DNA of 64,000 nucleotides from Chryseobacterium sediminis (GTDB lineage: Bacteria > Bacteroidota > Bacteroidia > Flavobacteriales > Weeksellaceae), in assembly GCF_008386505.1 (NCBI RefSeq), contig NZ_VUNZ01000003.1:1-64000 (forward strand), in the 5' to 3' direction. Positions 27,712 through 35,404 of this stretch are shown piece by piece (the first letter of the stretch is position 1; each line of letters starts with the position of its first letter). Both the position numbers and the translations under genes were made by a program. The notes below the pieces were generated by a model that saw nothing but the letters and a program-made list of their open reading frames with translations, searched no databases and was not told the DNA's origin.

Positions 27712-27783
27712 TTAGATTCCTACGGAATGACATAATTGGAATAGCTGTTTATCCATGCAGTTTGTCATTCCGTAGGAATCTAA
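27712..27783. repeat. REP-like palindromic element
   Basis: Perfect 21-nt arms (27712-27732, core ATTCCTACGGAATGACA; 27763-27783, its reverse complement) surround a 30-nt loop. Partial copies occur near 21.65, 25.85 and 59.2 kb. It lies between convergent genes. Confidence 0.8.
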
Positions 27784-27841
27784 GTGAAATTATTTGTATG
27801 ATAAAAAGAGGTTCTTTACCATAAAAGTTGTCGGATAATAT

Positions 27842-27866
27842 AAAAAAGCGGGCTTTACCCCGCTTT
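27842..27866 (-). terminator. Terminator of the VWA gene
   Basis: AAAGCGGG and CCCGCTTT pair around a 6-nt loop and are followed by T's on the minus strand, directly after the stop codon of the VWA gene. Confidence 0.85.
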
Positions 27867-27870
27867 ACAA

Positions 27871-29061
27871 CTACAAACTATACCCATTCTTTTTAGCCAG
27901 TTCAACAATAGAACTTTCAATGGCTTTTCCCAGATCGTCAGCATCATCAGTGCCTCGCTTCTTCATTTCTCCGTCAATATAGGTTTGGCGCTTTTTGGAA
28001 AGCTCTTCAATTTCTTTCTGAATTTTATCGCGGGCGGCAGATTTTGCCGTGATCGTCTTTTGAATTTCTTCTTTGCTTTTTCCTTTTAGCTCGGCGGGAA
28101 GTTCACTTTCTTTTACATTGGCAATAAATCCGGCATCTTTTTCAGCTTTATCCACCAGATCCCAGTGATCATTTTTGTAAGCATTCTTTTTAGATTTGGC
28201 AACAGCCCTTTCCACTAAGTTGGATGCTGACTGTGATTCAGCATTTTTATCCTGCGTGATCTGCTTTAGTCTGTATTCAGAACCGTGATTTCCGTAATAA
28301 ATATAAGTATCATTAAGTTTTGCATTGCATTCAGAAATTTTGATGTCGTAAGGTGTTTCAATATAGAGTACTTTTCTGTCACTGTCGATATTGAAATATT
28401 TTCCTCCCCCCAAAGACGCCCCGTTTTGCCAGAATGTCTGGATTCCTTCTTCCCGGCTTCCGCAGAAAATAGTGTTGGTATAAATATTTTTATCCTTTGC
28501 TTTTGAAACAACATCCTTATAATTTATTTTCCCCTGATTGAATGCTTCATTTCCTGCAATATAAATCAGTTTCATACTTTTATCATTACTGTCCCAGTTC
28601 AGGTTGGCAGAAGCATCACGGATCACAGCACCACAATATTCACTGCCGCCATTGGTTCTTAGGGCGAATAGCTTTTCAGAAATAAGATCAAGATCCTGAG
28701 TAAGAGGAGCTACCTGGCGGATGTAATTTTCATCACGAATTCCGTCGTTGCCATATTCATACAGGGCAATTTCAATCTGGGGAGCTTTTCCGTTATACTT
28801 TAAAGTGGTCAAAGTATTCACAATATTCCAGAGTCTGGATTTTGCCTGATCAATCAAACCGTCCATACTATTGGAAGTATCCAGTAAAAGAGCAACCTGA
28901 ATTTTATTGTCTTTTAATTCTGAGCTTACCGGAATCAATGATATTTTTTGTTCGGGTAAATTATTGTCAGTGTTATTATGTATAGAGCGGTTATCCGAAA
29001 TATTACCGGAGCTTAAAAAAGCGGTACCCGCTGCAAGGGCTAAGATTTTTAAAGTTGTCAT
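27871..29061 (-). CDS. Secreted VWA-domain protein
   Basis: 396 aa. Signal peptide (MTTLKILALAAGTAFLSSG), then a von Willebrand A domain from about 54 to 240. The metal site is the classical DTSNSM (residues about 61-66) with later Thr and Asp residues (LRTNGGSEYCG). The C-terminal third is charged and probably coiled coil (KGKSKEEIQKTITAKSAARDKIQKEIEELSKKRQTYI). It is likely a periplasmic or exported metal-dependent adhesion or assembly protein. It follows the SIMPL gene on the same strand but has its own promoter, preceded by the paired repeat I assign to the LytTR regulator. Confidence 0.88.
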   Translation of the reverse strand: MTTLKILALAAGTAFLSSGNISDNRSIHNNTDNNLPEQKISLIPVSSELKDNKIQVALLLDTSNSMDGLIDQAKSRLWNIVNTLTTLKYNGKAPQIEIALYEYGNDGIRDENYIRQVAPLTQDLDLISEKLFALRTNGGSEYCGAVIRDASANLNWDSNDKSMKLIYIAGNEAFNQGKINYKDVVSKAKDKNIYTNTIFCGSREEGIQTFWQNGASLGGGKYFNIDSDRKVLYIETPYDIKISECNAKLNDTYIYYGNHGSEYRLKQITQDKNAESQSASNLVERAVAKSKKNAYKNDHWDLVDKAEKDAGFIANVKESELPAELKGKSKEEIQKTITAKSAARDKIQKEIEELSKKRQTYIDGEMKKRGTDDADDLGKAIESSIVELAKKNGYSL

Positions 29062-29134
29062 ATTTTTATTTTTTTATGGGTTATCTGTTGTATTATTGAA
29101 TCTGGATATCATTTATTACTTTGATTTCCTGAAG

Positions 29135-29142
29135 TAAAATTA
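29135..29142 (-). promoter_or_regulatory. Core promoter of the VWA gene
   Basis: TAATTTTA on the minus strand (TAnnTTTG with one mismatch), followed by CTTCAG. The 14-base block TAATTTTACnTCAG is identical in the SIMPL promoter apart from one base. The predicted leader is about 65 nt. Confidence 0.5.
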
Positions 29143-29169
29143 TTCCTATTTAAGGCTGAAAATCTGAAG

Positions 29170-29200
29170 ACTTGGTGAAGCAGAGGTTTGACTTGGTGAA
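29170..29200 (+). promoter_or_regulatory. Paired direct repeat ACTTGGTGAA (site 1), candidate LytTR operator
   Basis: Two identical copies of ACTTGGTGAA (29170-29179 and 29191-29200) start 21 bp apart. They lie 27 bp before the core promoter of the VWA gene. Two direct repeats about two helical turns apart is the usual layout for LytTR-domain binding. Confidence 0.65.
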
Positions 29201-29222
29201 GTTGTGGCTTATGAAAATAAAA

Positions 29223-29242
29223 ACAGCTCCCAAAGGAACTGT
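29223..29242 (-). terminator. Terminator of the SIMPL gene
   Basis: ACAGTTCC-TTTG-GGAGCTGT on the minus strand (one G-U pair) is followed by TTTTTATTTT. Confidence 0.75.
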
Positions 29243-29259
29243 CTTTTTAAATCTGTTGG

Positions 29260-29940
29260 TTAAAGGATTTCGTATCGTGTTTTAATGCTGTATTTCAGCT
29301 TGATGTTTTCAATATTATCAAAAGAATAATCTACCGGAGCATCAGCCATTTCCAACTGAATATTGCTTGCTCTTCCTTTGTAAGCAGCAGGCATGATCAT
29401 ATCGCTGGTGTAGTCTTCTATTTCTACAATTTCAAGAGCATTTCCGGTTTTTTTACCCATGCTTTCCAGTAAATAATCAGCTTTTTCTTTGGCGGCTTTC
29501 AAAGCATTGATCTTTACTGCTTTTCTGAAATCTGCAATTTTAGTACTCTTTACCTCTGCGATGTTCAGGCTGCTTACCCATTTTTGGTTCAGGTCTTCAA
29601 AAATTTTACTCAGACTTGATTTTGTGCCGGCTTTAAACTGATAACTTTTAGTAAACTTGGCCGTTTTAGAATAAATATTCTGGTACATAGATTTGAACTT
29701 AATGTCTTCGTTCTTTACTCCCGCATTTTTTAAGGTTTCAAATAACTTCTTTTCATTATCTGCCAGATCATTCTTGTTATCTGCTTTTATTCCGATGTTG
29801 AAAATAATTTCATCCGGTTCTACTTCCATTTCAGCAACACCTGTTACTTCAATTGCATTTTTTTTTACTTCTTGTGTCTGAGCATGTACAAAGCTTCCAA
29901 GAGTTACAATTCCGATTAATAAAAAATGTTTCAATTTCAT
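29260..29940 (-). CDS. SIMPL-domain (DUF541) periplasmic protein
   Basis: 226 aa. Signal peptide ending in FVHAQ, then a SIMPL domain: NAIEVTGVAEMEVEPDEIIFNIGIKADNK opens it and AVKINALKAAKEKADYLLESMGKKTGNALEIVE is the conserved central helix. The family forms oligomeric rings in the periplasm (BP26/OMP28-like) and its function is unclear. It ends in KTRYEIL. It lies between the VWA gene and the LytS-type kinase gene; a paired ACTTGGTGAA repeat sits 27 bp before its core promoter. Confidence 0.9.
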   Translation of the reverse strand: MKLKHFLLIGIVTLGSFVHAQTQEVKKNAIEVTGVAEMEVEPDEIIFNIGIKADNKNDLADNEKKLFETLKNAGVKNEDIKFKSMYQNIYSKTAKFTKSYQFKAGTKSSLSKIFEDLNQKWVSSLNIAEVKSTKIADFRKAVKINALKAAKEKADYLLESMGKKTGNALEIVEIEDYTSDMIMPAAYKGRASNIQLEMADAPVDYSFDNIENIKLKYSIKTRYEIL

Positions 29941-29973
29941 AATTTCCTGTTTTTAAATTTTTAATTACTGATG

Positions 29974-29981
29974 TAAAATTA
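29974..29981 (-). promoter_or_regulatory. Core promoter of the SIMPL gene
   Basis: TAATTTTA on the minus strand, followed by CATCAG, nearly identical to the VWA core promoter. The predicted leader is about 28 nt. Confidence 0.5.
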
Positions 29982-30008
29982 CGCCGATCAGAAACCGAAA
30001 TTGGGGAG

Positions 30009-30039
30009 ACTTGGTGAAATGGAGCTTTCACTTGGTGAG
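30009..30039 (+). promoter_or_regulatory. Paired direct repeat ACTTGGTGA(A/G) (site 2), candidate LytTR operator
   Basis: ACTTGGTGAA (30009-30018) and ACTTGGTGAG (30030-30039) start 21 bp apart, exactly 27 bp before the SIMPL core promoter, as at site 1. Confidence 0.65.
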
Positions 30040-30176
30040 ACTTTGCCAAAGAAAGAATTGTTTTAGAAAAGATATATTTTGAACCATTAAGGTTCGTTAC
30101 ACTATTAATATGACGATGAGCTTTCATTTTAATAATGCTATAAATTCAGCCTTACGTTCACATTATCAAAGACTAA

Positions 30177-30207
30177 ACTTGGTGAAAGGGAAACTTCACT
30201 TGGTGAA
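30177..30207 (+). promoter_or_regulatory. Paired direct repeat ACTTGGTGAA (site 3), candidate LytTR operator
   Basis: Two identical ACTTGGTGAA copies (30177-30186, 30198-30207), again 21 bp apart. The site ends 5 bp before the -33 element of the kinase promoter, a position expected for a transcriptional activator. Confidence 0.65.
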
Positions 30208-30212
30208 TAGTT

Positions 30213-30243
30213 TTTGAGTACACTATATATATGTATATCTTTG
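30213..30243 (+). promoter_or_regulatory. Promoter of the LytS-type kinase gene, predicted leaderless
   Basis: TTTG at 30213-30216, a 19-nt spacer and TATCTTTG at 30236-30243: a full consensus match. The ATG follows after only four bases. Confidence 0.7.
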
Positions 30244-30247
30244 TTTT

Positions 30248-32041
30248 ATGAAAATGCTTACACTTCTTACAACCTTTTTACTGATGTTTTGGGGAAATAC
30301 AATATCTTCCCAAACTACGAATACCAGCAGTGCTGCTGTAGAAGATGTACAGGTGGAAACCAAGAAGCTGAAAAAAGCAATGGATACAAAAAATGAGCCC
30401 GCCCAGGCAGATTCTTATTATAATATTGGAGAAACATTTTTTAATAACGGGAATTTTCCAAAGAGTGAGGAGTATTACACCAAAGCGAAAAATCTGTATG
30501 AAAAACTCAACGACAAACCCAATATTGAAAAAGCAACCCGCAGATTGGCCCAGTCACAGGAAAAGCAGAATAAAATAACACCCGCGATAAGTAACTATGG
30601 CAGAGCGGCACAAATGAATTATAGTGAAAGAAGTAAGGCCGTCAATTCTAATGACGTTACAAGACTTTCTTCTTCTACACCAGAGCTTAGGGCAGAAGCT
30701 ATTCAGAATAATATCAGCCTCAGTAAAAAAGAAAATGAACAGGGTGATCTTGCCGAAAGCTACAGTCAGCTGGCTGATGTCAATCTAAAGCAGAAAGATG
30801 TTTCCAGTGCTGAAGAAAATCTGAATACAGCGTATAAAATCTCTAAAAAAGAAGCACCTCAACAAGCGTTGGCTATCAATCAGAAGCTCGCAGATCTTTA
30901 CGTTGAAAACAAAAACTTTGAGAAAGCTATTGAAGCTAAAAAGAAGGTATTGAAAGAAGATTTTGTAAAAGAAAATTCGCAGGAGAAAGTTAATCAGATT
31001 CAGGAGCTTGCAGATATTTATATTAAAAAAAATGACCCGAAAGAAGCGGTGGATCTCTTGAAAAATGCCTACGGAATTGCTTTGGACAAAGGTCATACAT
31101 TAGAAGCTCAGAAAAGTGTTAAAAAGCTGGATAGTTTGTATGCTATTTCAGGGAACATTGATGCTTCCGTTCAATTGTACAGAGACTTTTTGGGAAAACT
31201 TCCCAACCTCGTTTCCAAAGACCGAAGTCTGGTAGACAATAAAATTCTGGAAGATACGGAACAGCGGATTTCTCAGCTGGAAAAAGAAAGAGAATTGAAA
31301 GACGAGCTTATCCGAAAGAAAAATGTATTCAATTATAGTCTGATCGGAGCTTTAATTCTGTTGACCGGATTGATTATTTTTATTTTCAGAACGTTGAAAA
31401 AGGTTCAGACTAAGAATAAAAAAATTGCTCTTCAGTCTTTGCGAAGGGAGATGAACCCGCATTTTATTTTTAACAGTTTAAACAGTGTCAATCATTTTAT
31501 TGCCACTAATAACGAATTGGAAGCCAATCAGTATCTTACAAAATTCTCCAAGCTGATGCGCGGTGTGATGGAAAATTCTACAGAAGACTTTATTCCTTTC
31601 CAACAGGAGCTTGATCTTCTCCAAAATTATCTTGCTTTAGAAAAAACACGTTTTGCAGATAAATTCGATTATGAAATTGAGGTAGATGAAAGCCTGAATA
31701 TGCAAAATCTCCAAGTTCCGGGAATGCTGATCCAGCCGTTTCTGGAAAATGCTGTTTGGCATGGACTCCGCTACAGAACAGAAAAAGGATTTTTAAAATT
31801 GAGTTTTGAGAAAAGTGAATCACATCTTAAAATCCTTATTGAAGATAACGGAATAGGCATCGAAGAAAGTAAAAAGCAGAAAACTCAGCATCAAAAAACA
31901 AGAGAAGGCAGAGGAATGAAGAATACTTTGGAAAGAATCCAGCTTCTGAATGACCTGTACAACAAAAATATTACATGCTCTGTAAAGGATAAGGAAAACA
32001 GCAGTGGAGTTTTGGTGACAATCCAGATCAATCTGAAGTAA
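30248..32041 (+). CDS. LytS-type sensor histidine kinase with TPR sensor
   Basis: 597 aa. Signal peptide (residues 1-22), tetratricopeptide-like repeats (about 50-315), a coiled coil (330-358), one transmembrane helix (about 362-382) and a His_kinase domain. The phospho-acceptor is His405 in LRREMNPHFIFNSLNSVNHFI. The ATPase part shows PGMLIQPFLENAVWHGL and IEDNGIGIEESK. The family partners are LytTR response regulators, one of which is encoded 1.4 kb downstream on the same strand after two membrane-protein genes. The sensor is the periplasmic TPR region. Its promoter carries a paired repeat, so autoregulation is likely. Confidence 0.95.
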   Translation: MKMLTLLTTFLLMFWGNTISSQTTNTSSAAVEDVQVETKKLKKAMDTKNEPAQADSYYNIGETFFNNGNFPKSEEYYTKAKNLYEKLNDKPNIEKATRRLAQSQEKQNKITPAISNYGRAAQMNYSERSKAVNSNDVTRLSSSTPELRAEAIQNNISLSKKENEQGDLAESYSQLADVNLKQKDVSSAEENLNTAYKISKKEAPQQALAINQKLADLYVENKNFEKAIEAKKKVLKEDFVKENSQEKVNQIQELADIYIKKNDPKEAVDLLKNAYGIALDKGHTLEAQKSVKKLDSLYAISGNIDASVQLYRDFLGKLPNLVSKDRSLVDNKILEDTEQRISQLEKERELKDELIRKKNVFNYSLIGALILLTGLIIFIFRTLKKVQTKNKKIALQSLRREMNPHFIFNSLNSVNHFIATNNELEANQYLTKFSKLMRGVMENSTEDFIPFQQELDLLQNYLALEKTRFADKFDYEIEVDESLNMQNLQVPGMLIQPFLENAVWHGLRYRTEKGFLKLSFEKSESHLKILIEDNGIGIEESKKQKTQHQKTREGRGMKNTLERIQLLNDLYNKNITCSVKDKENSSGVLVTIQINLK

Positions 32042-32212
32042 TTGTTTTTTTCTTAAATTAATCGTGAATAAAGTCCTTCTAAAATACGATAAACAAAAAG
32101 AAATTTTACATTTATAACCCCTTTTTCCTTTTTATCTGCTACCCGCTGCCTGAAAAAACCTGTAACCATTTTAAGAAAGTTATTGTCTTAACAGATAAAA
32201 ACTTAACCCAAA

Positions 32213-32899
32213 ATGGAAGCTAACCGTAAAACAGCCAGACTCGCAGGATTTTTTTATCTCATTGTTATCATAACCGGACTTTTCAGTTTAATGTATGTTC
32301 CGTCAAAACTTATCGTTTGGGAGAATCCTGCATTAACTTTTCAAAATATTTCTTCTTCAGTACAATTGTTCAGACTAAGTATTGCCGGCAGTATAATCTG
32401 TTATATCGCTTTTACTTTACTTCCTTTAGTGCTGTATCAACTGTTGAAAGAAGTAGATGGAACTTACGCAAAACTGATGGTTATTCTTGCCCTTATCAGT
32501 GTACCCATTTCATTTATCAATCTCCAAAATAAGTTTTCAGTGCTTACCTTAATTGAAGGTGCTGATTATCTGAAAGTATTTGATATAAAGCAACTGCAAG
32601 CCCAGATGATGCTCCTGCTGAGCAATTATAACAAAGGACTTTTAATAGCACAGGTCTTTTGGGGATTATGGCTTTTCCCTTTTGGGTATTTGGTCTATAA
32701 GTCCGGATTTTTACCTAAAATTTCAGGAATCTTCTTAATGCTGGGATGTTTTGGATATCTGATAAACGTTTTGGGAAGAACCACATTTCCTCATTTTTCA
32801 GACTTTACAATATTAAATTATATCACATTACCGGCAACGATAGGAGAGATAGGAACATGTTTGTGGCTGTTGTTAGTTGGTGTACAAAATAAAAAATAA
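32213..32899 (+). CDS. DUF4386-family integral membrane protein
   Basis: 228 aa, about six transmembrane helices. The start EANRKTARLAGFFYLIVIITGLFSLMYVPSKL and the later LLIAQVFWGLWLFPFGYLVYKSGFLPKISGIFL are characteristic of DUF4386 proteins, whose function is unknown. It lies between the kinase gene (171 bp gap) and another small membrane-protein gene (21 bp gap). The location between a kinase and its regulator suggests a link to that signalling system, but this is an inference. Confidence 0.88.
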   Translation: MEANRKTARLAGFFYLIVIITGLFSLMYVPSKLIVWENPALTFQNISSSVQLFRLSIAGSIICYIAFTLLPLVLYQLLKEVDGTYAKLMVILALISVPISFINLQNKFSVLTLIEGADYLKVFDIKQLQAQMMLLLSNYNKGLLIAQVFWGLWLFPFGYLVYKSGFLPKISGIFLMLGCFGYLINVLGRTTFPHFSDFTILNYITLPATIGEIGTCLWLLLVGVQNKK

Positions 32900-32920
32900 A
32901 TCAAAATTAAAATATAAACC

Positions 32921-33337
32921 ATGAACAATTCTACAAAATTTGAAGATGTGAAGATCAATGTGAAAATCATATTGGCAGGCCTTTGGACTTCGGTTACTTT
33001 GTGTTATCTCTACGGTGACTATTTTGAGTTGTACACTCCGGGAAAGGCACGAGGTCTTGTGGAAGGAACCAATTTATTAGATTCTCCACCGAAATTACTT
33101 CTTGCATCCGTTGTACTGGCGATTCCTGCTGTGATGGTATTTCTTTCTCTGATATTAAAACCGGCAGTCAACAGAACGCTTAACCTCATCTTTGGTGTAT
33201 TTTTCACTCTGGTGATGCTCTTTATTGGTATTACCTCCTTCTCGGATTGGTATTTATCCTACGTTTTTCTTGCTATGGTGGAGTGCGTGATAACAATATT
33301 GATTATTAAATATGCATGGAGTTGGAAAAAAGAATAG
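32921..33337 (+). CDS. DUF6326-like small membrane protein
   Basis: 138 aa with about four helices. KINVKIILAGLWTSVTLCYLYGDYFELYTPGKARGLVEG is the recognisable start of a small family common in Bacteroidetes and annotated only as DUF6326. It is translated 21 bp after the DUF4386 gene, so the two form an operon, perhaps continuing into the response-regulator gene 81 bp further on. There is no catalytic motif. Confidence 0.8.
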   Translation: MNNSTKFEDVKINVKIILAGLWTSVTLCYLYGDYFELYTPGKARGLVEGTNLLDSPPKLLLASVVLAIPAVMVFLSLILKPAVNRTLNLIFGVFFTLVMLFIGITSFSDWYLSYVFLAMVECVITILIIKYAWSWKKE

Positions 33338-33379
33338 CATGAGGACAGATTGTAAGGTTGATTAAATATTCCTAATTTG

Positions 33380-33408
33380 CACCTGCAACCTATTACCTGC
33401 CACCTAAT
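33380..33408 (-). repeat. GGTTGCAGG-type dispersed repeat in the response-regulator leader
   Basis: The reverse complement contains AGGTGGCAGGTAATAGGTTG followed by CAGGTG, the same unit family as in the composite elements after lipA and the M13 gene. It lies just 10 bases before the response-regulator ATG. Confidence 0.6.
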
Positions 33409-33418
33409 ATCTGATCCA

Positions 33419-34153
33419 ATGAAAATAAAAGCCGTAATTGTAGATGATGAACTTATAGCAAGAGAAGTTTTACGAAGCTATCTTACCAAGTACTGTCCGC
33501 AGGTGGAAATTCTTGGCGAAGCTGAAAATATTAAAGAAGCAGTGCCATTGATTGCTGAAAAGCAGCCACAGCTGGTTTTTCTTGATGTAGAAATGCCTTT
33601 TGGAAATGCCTTTGACGTATTGGAAGCTACCAAGGAATTTTCCTATGAAACTATTTTCATTACAGCATTTTCACAATATTCATTACAGGCTTTAAATAAG
33701 TCGGCAAGTTATTATATCTTAAAACCTATTGACATTCAGGAGCTGATTCTTGCGGTGAATAAAGTAGTAGAAAGTCTTGAGAAAAAAGAAGAACTCAACA
33801 GGAATAAAATCCTGCTTGAAAATCTGAAATTAAAACCTGAAAAACAGCAGTTGATTCTTCCAACCCTGCAGGGATTTGATGTAGTAAAGACTGAAGATAT
33901 TGTAAGGCTTCAGGCTGATGGAAACTTTACGCAGGTTTACCTTACAGATGGCTCAAAGAAGATGGTGTGCCGCTTTTTAAAACATTTCGATGACCTGCTG
34001 GAAAGCCCGTTTGTAAGGGTTCACCGTTCCCATATTATCAATACCGGTTTTGTGAAATCTTATCATAAAAGTGGAACGGTAATGCTGTCTGACGATACTG
34101 AAATTGAGGTTTCAGGAAGCTTTAAAGATAATTTCCTGAAAGTCTTTTCATAG
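33419..34153 (+). CDS. LytTR-family response regulator
   Basis: 244 aa from MKIKAVIVDDELIAREV; the frame extends upstream into the dispersed repeat but lacks support. The receiver has Asp9-Asp10, the phospho-acceptor Asp56 (LVFLDVEMPFG) and Lys in YYILKPIDIQEL. The C-terminal LytTR DNA-binding domain (about 145-244) shows LPTLQGFDVVKTEDIVRLQADGNFTQVYLTDGSKKMVCRFLKHFDDLL and FVRVHRSHIINTGFV. LytTR domains bind pairs of direct repeats about two helical turns apart, as found at three sites at 29.2-30.2 kb. Confidence 0.95.
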   Translation: MKIKAVIVDDELIAREVLRSYLTKYCPQVEILGEAENIKEAVPLIAEKQPQLVFLDVEMPFGNAFDVLEATKEFSYETIFITAFSQYSLQALNKSASYYILKPIDIQELILAVNKVVESLEKKEELNRNKILLENLKLKPEKQQLILPTLQGFDVVKTEDIVRLQADGNFTQVYLTDGSKKMVCRFLKHFDDLLESPFVRVHRSHIINTGFVKSYHKSGTVMLSDDTEIEVSGSFKDNFLKVFS

Positions 34154-34158
34154 AATTT

Positions 34159-34192
34159 ATTGTTCCTTAACAGCTTTAAGGCATTATTTTTG
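34159..34192 (+). promoter_or_regulatory. Promoter of the lipocalin gene
   Basis: ATTG at 34159-34162, a 22-nt spacer and a perfect -7 TATTTTTG at 34185-34192. The leader is about 30 nt. Confidence 0.55.
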
Positions 34193-34228
34193 ACGTTTTT
34201 ATAAGAACCACACAAAAATATTCCCGTC

Positions 34229-34771
34229 ATGAAAACCATTCATAAAATTATACTTCCCGTTTCGTTGGGAGCATTAGGGCTTATTATTTTCAACTCATAT
34301 TCTGTAAGAATTCCAAGAGGAGCTTCTGCTGTAAAGAATTTTGATCTTAAAAAATACCTTGGCAGATGGTACGAAATTGCCCGTTTTGATTACAGGTTTG
34401 AAAAAAATATGGATAATGTCACTGCAGAATATACAGAAAATCCGGATGGAACTGTTCAGGTCAGAAATAAAGGCTATGATTACGTTAAAAAAGTATGGAA
34501 TGAATCGATCGGGGAAGCAAAATTTGTAAAAGATCCGAAAGAAGCCCGTCTGAAAGTTTCATTTTTTAAACCCATCTGGGCCGGTTATAATGTTATAGAT
34601 ATTGATGAAGACTATCAATATGCTTTGATGGCAGGAAGCAGTTTAAAATATTTATGGATTCTTTCCCGTACAACTCATATTCCGGAAAGCATCCGTCAGC
34701 GTTTTCTTCAGAAAGCAAAAAAAATAGGTTATAATACCGAAGAACTGATCTGGGTAAAGCATAATCAGTAA
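34229..34771 (+). CDS. Blc-type bacterial lipocalin
   Basis: 180 aa. An N-terminal hydrophobic segment (residues 5-25) is a signal or anchor without a lipobox cysteine, unlike the E. coli lipoprotein. The lipocalin motif 1 is clear in LKKYLGRWYEIARFDYRFEKNM. The second and third conserved regions are in YALMAGSSLKYLWILSRT and LIWVKHNQ. Blc proteins bind lysophospholipids or fatty acids in the envelope. It is monocistronic. Confidence 0.93.
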   Translation: MKTIHKIILPVSLGALGLIIFNSYSVRIPRGASAVKNFDLKKYLGRWYEIARFDYRFEKNMDNVTAEYTENPDGTVQVRNKGYDYVKKVWNESIGEAKFVKDPKEARLKVSFFKPIWAGYNVIDIDEDYQYALMAGSSLKYLWILSRTTHIPESIRQRFLQKAKKIGYNTEELIWVKHNQ

Positions 34772-34777
34772 AAAAAT

Positions 34778-34815
34778 AAAGGGCAAAATGATGTACAAAT
34801 TTGCCCTTTCCCTTT
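34778..34815. terminator. Bidirectional terminator between convergent genes
   Basis: AAAGGGCAAA and TTTGCCCTTT form a 10-bp stem with a 12-nt loop; T-rich sequence follows on both strands. Confidence 0.8.
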
Positions 34816-35289
34816 TTAGTTTTTAATATATTCTTTCCATTCCTCAAAACGGTGATCAATAACCTGTTTCATCAGATCATAGTTTTCGTAGGTATCTTCA
34901 ATGTGATAGAAGGTTTCGTATTCATAATCATTTTCCTCTGCTTTTGCATCAAAAATATTGACGTAATCATCGGCAAATGAGCTGTGTCTGTTTCCGAAAT
35001 CAGTATCATCAGCATAGTAATCCTTTGCAAAAAGATTTCCCAGCTCATTCAGGTCATATTCAGAAAATTTTCCGTCGCAGGAATCCATAATGAATTCTGC
35101 ACCAGTAATTTCTCTGCGTTTTAATTTTTCAATTTCCTCTTCTCCATCTTCTTTCAGTTCATCAGAAATCAGATCATTCTGAATGCACCAGTTCAGAAAC
35201 ATTCCTGTATGCGTTGCTCCGTTTTTCTGTGGAAGCCCTTCAGGAAAATCACCACCATAATGCCATGAAGCATCATCATATTTAGACAT
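34816..35289 (-). CDS. DUF7832-like acidic protein
   Basis: 157 aa, acidic, soluble, without a signal peptide. The start YDDASWHYGGDFPEGLPQKNGATHTGMFLNWCIQNDLIS is a motif I know from small uncharacterised proteins (DUF7832-like, sometimes linked to immunity or DUF-type families). The C-terminal part FYHIEDTYENYDLMKQVIDHRFEEWK is helical. It stands alone, convergent with the lipocalin gene. The family assignment is moderate and the function unknown. Confidence 0.7.
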   Translation of the reverse strand: MSKYDDASWHYGGDFPEGLPQKNGATHTGMFLNWCIQNDLISDELKEDGEEEIEKLKRREITGAEFIMDSCDGKFSEYDLNELGNLFAKDYYADDTDFGNRHSSFADDYVNIFDAKAEENDYEYETFYHIEDTYENYDLMKQVIDHRFEEWKEYIKN

Positions 35290-35320
35290 AATTCTTATTG
35301 TAGTTTTAAATAAATTTTGT

Positions 35321-35328
35321 CAAAAATA
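35321..35328 (-). promoter_or_regulatory. -7 element of the DUF7832-like gene
   Basis: TATTTTTG on the minus strand, perfect TAnnTTTG, with no convincing -33 element. Confidence 0.35.
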
Positions 35329-35404
35329 GAAAAAATCAATTTATATTGCCGCTGCCACAGAATTTTCCGTCATTTGCAGAGAATTTTTTTCAACAAAAAA
35401 ACAT

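Noticed and set aside
34593..34859. Minus-strand frame covering the lipocalin 3' end
   Set aside because: Antisense to the lipocalin gene and crosses a terminator.
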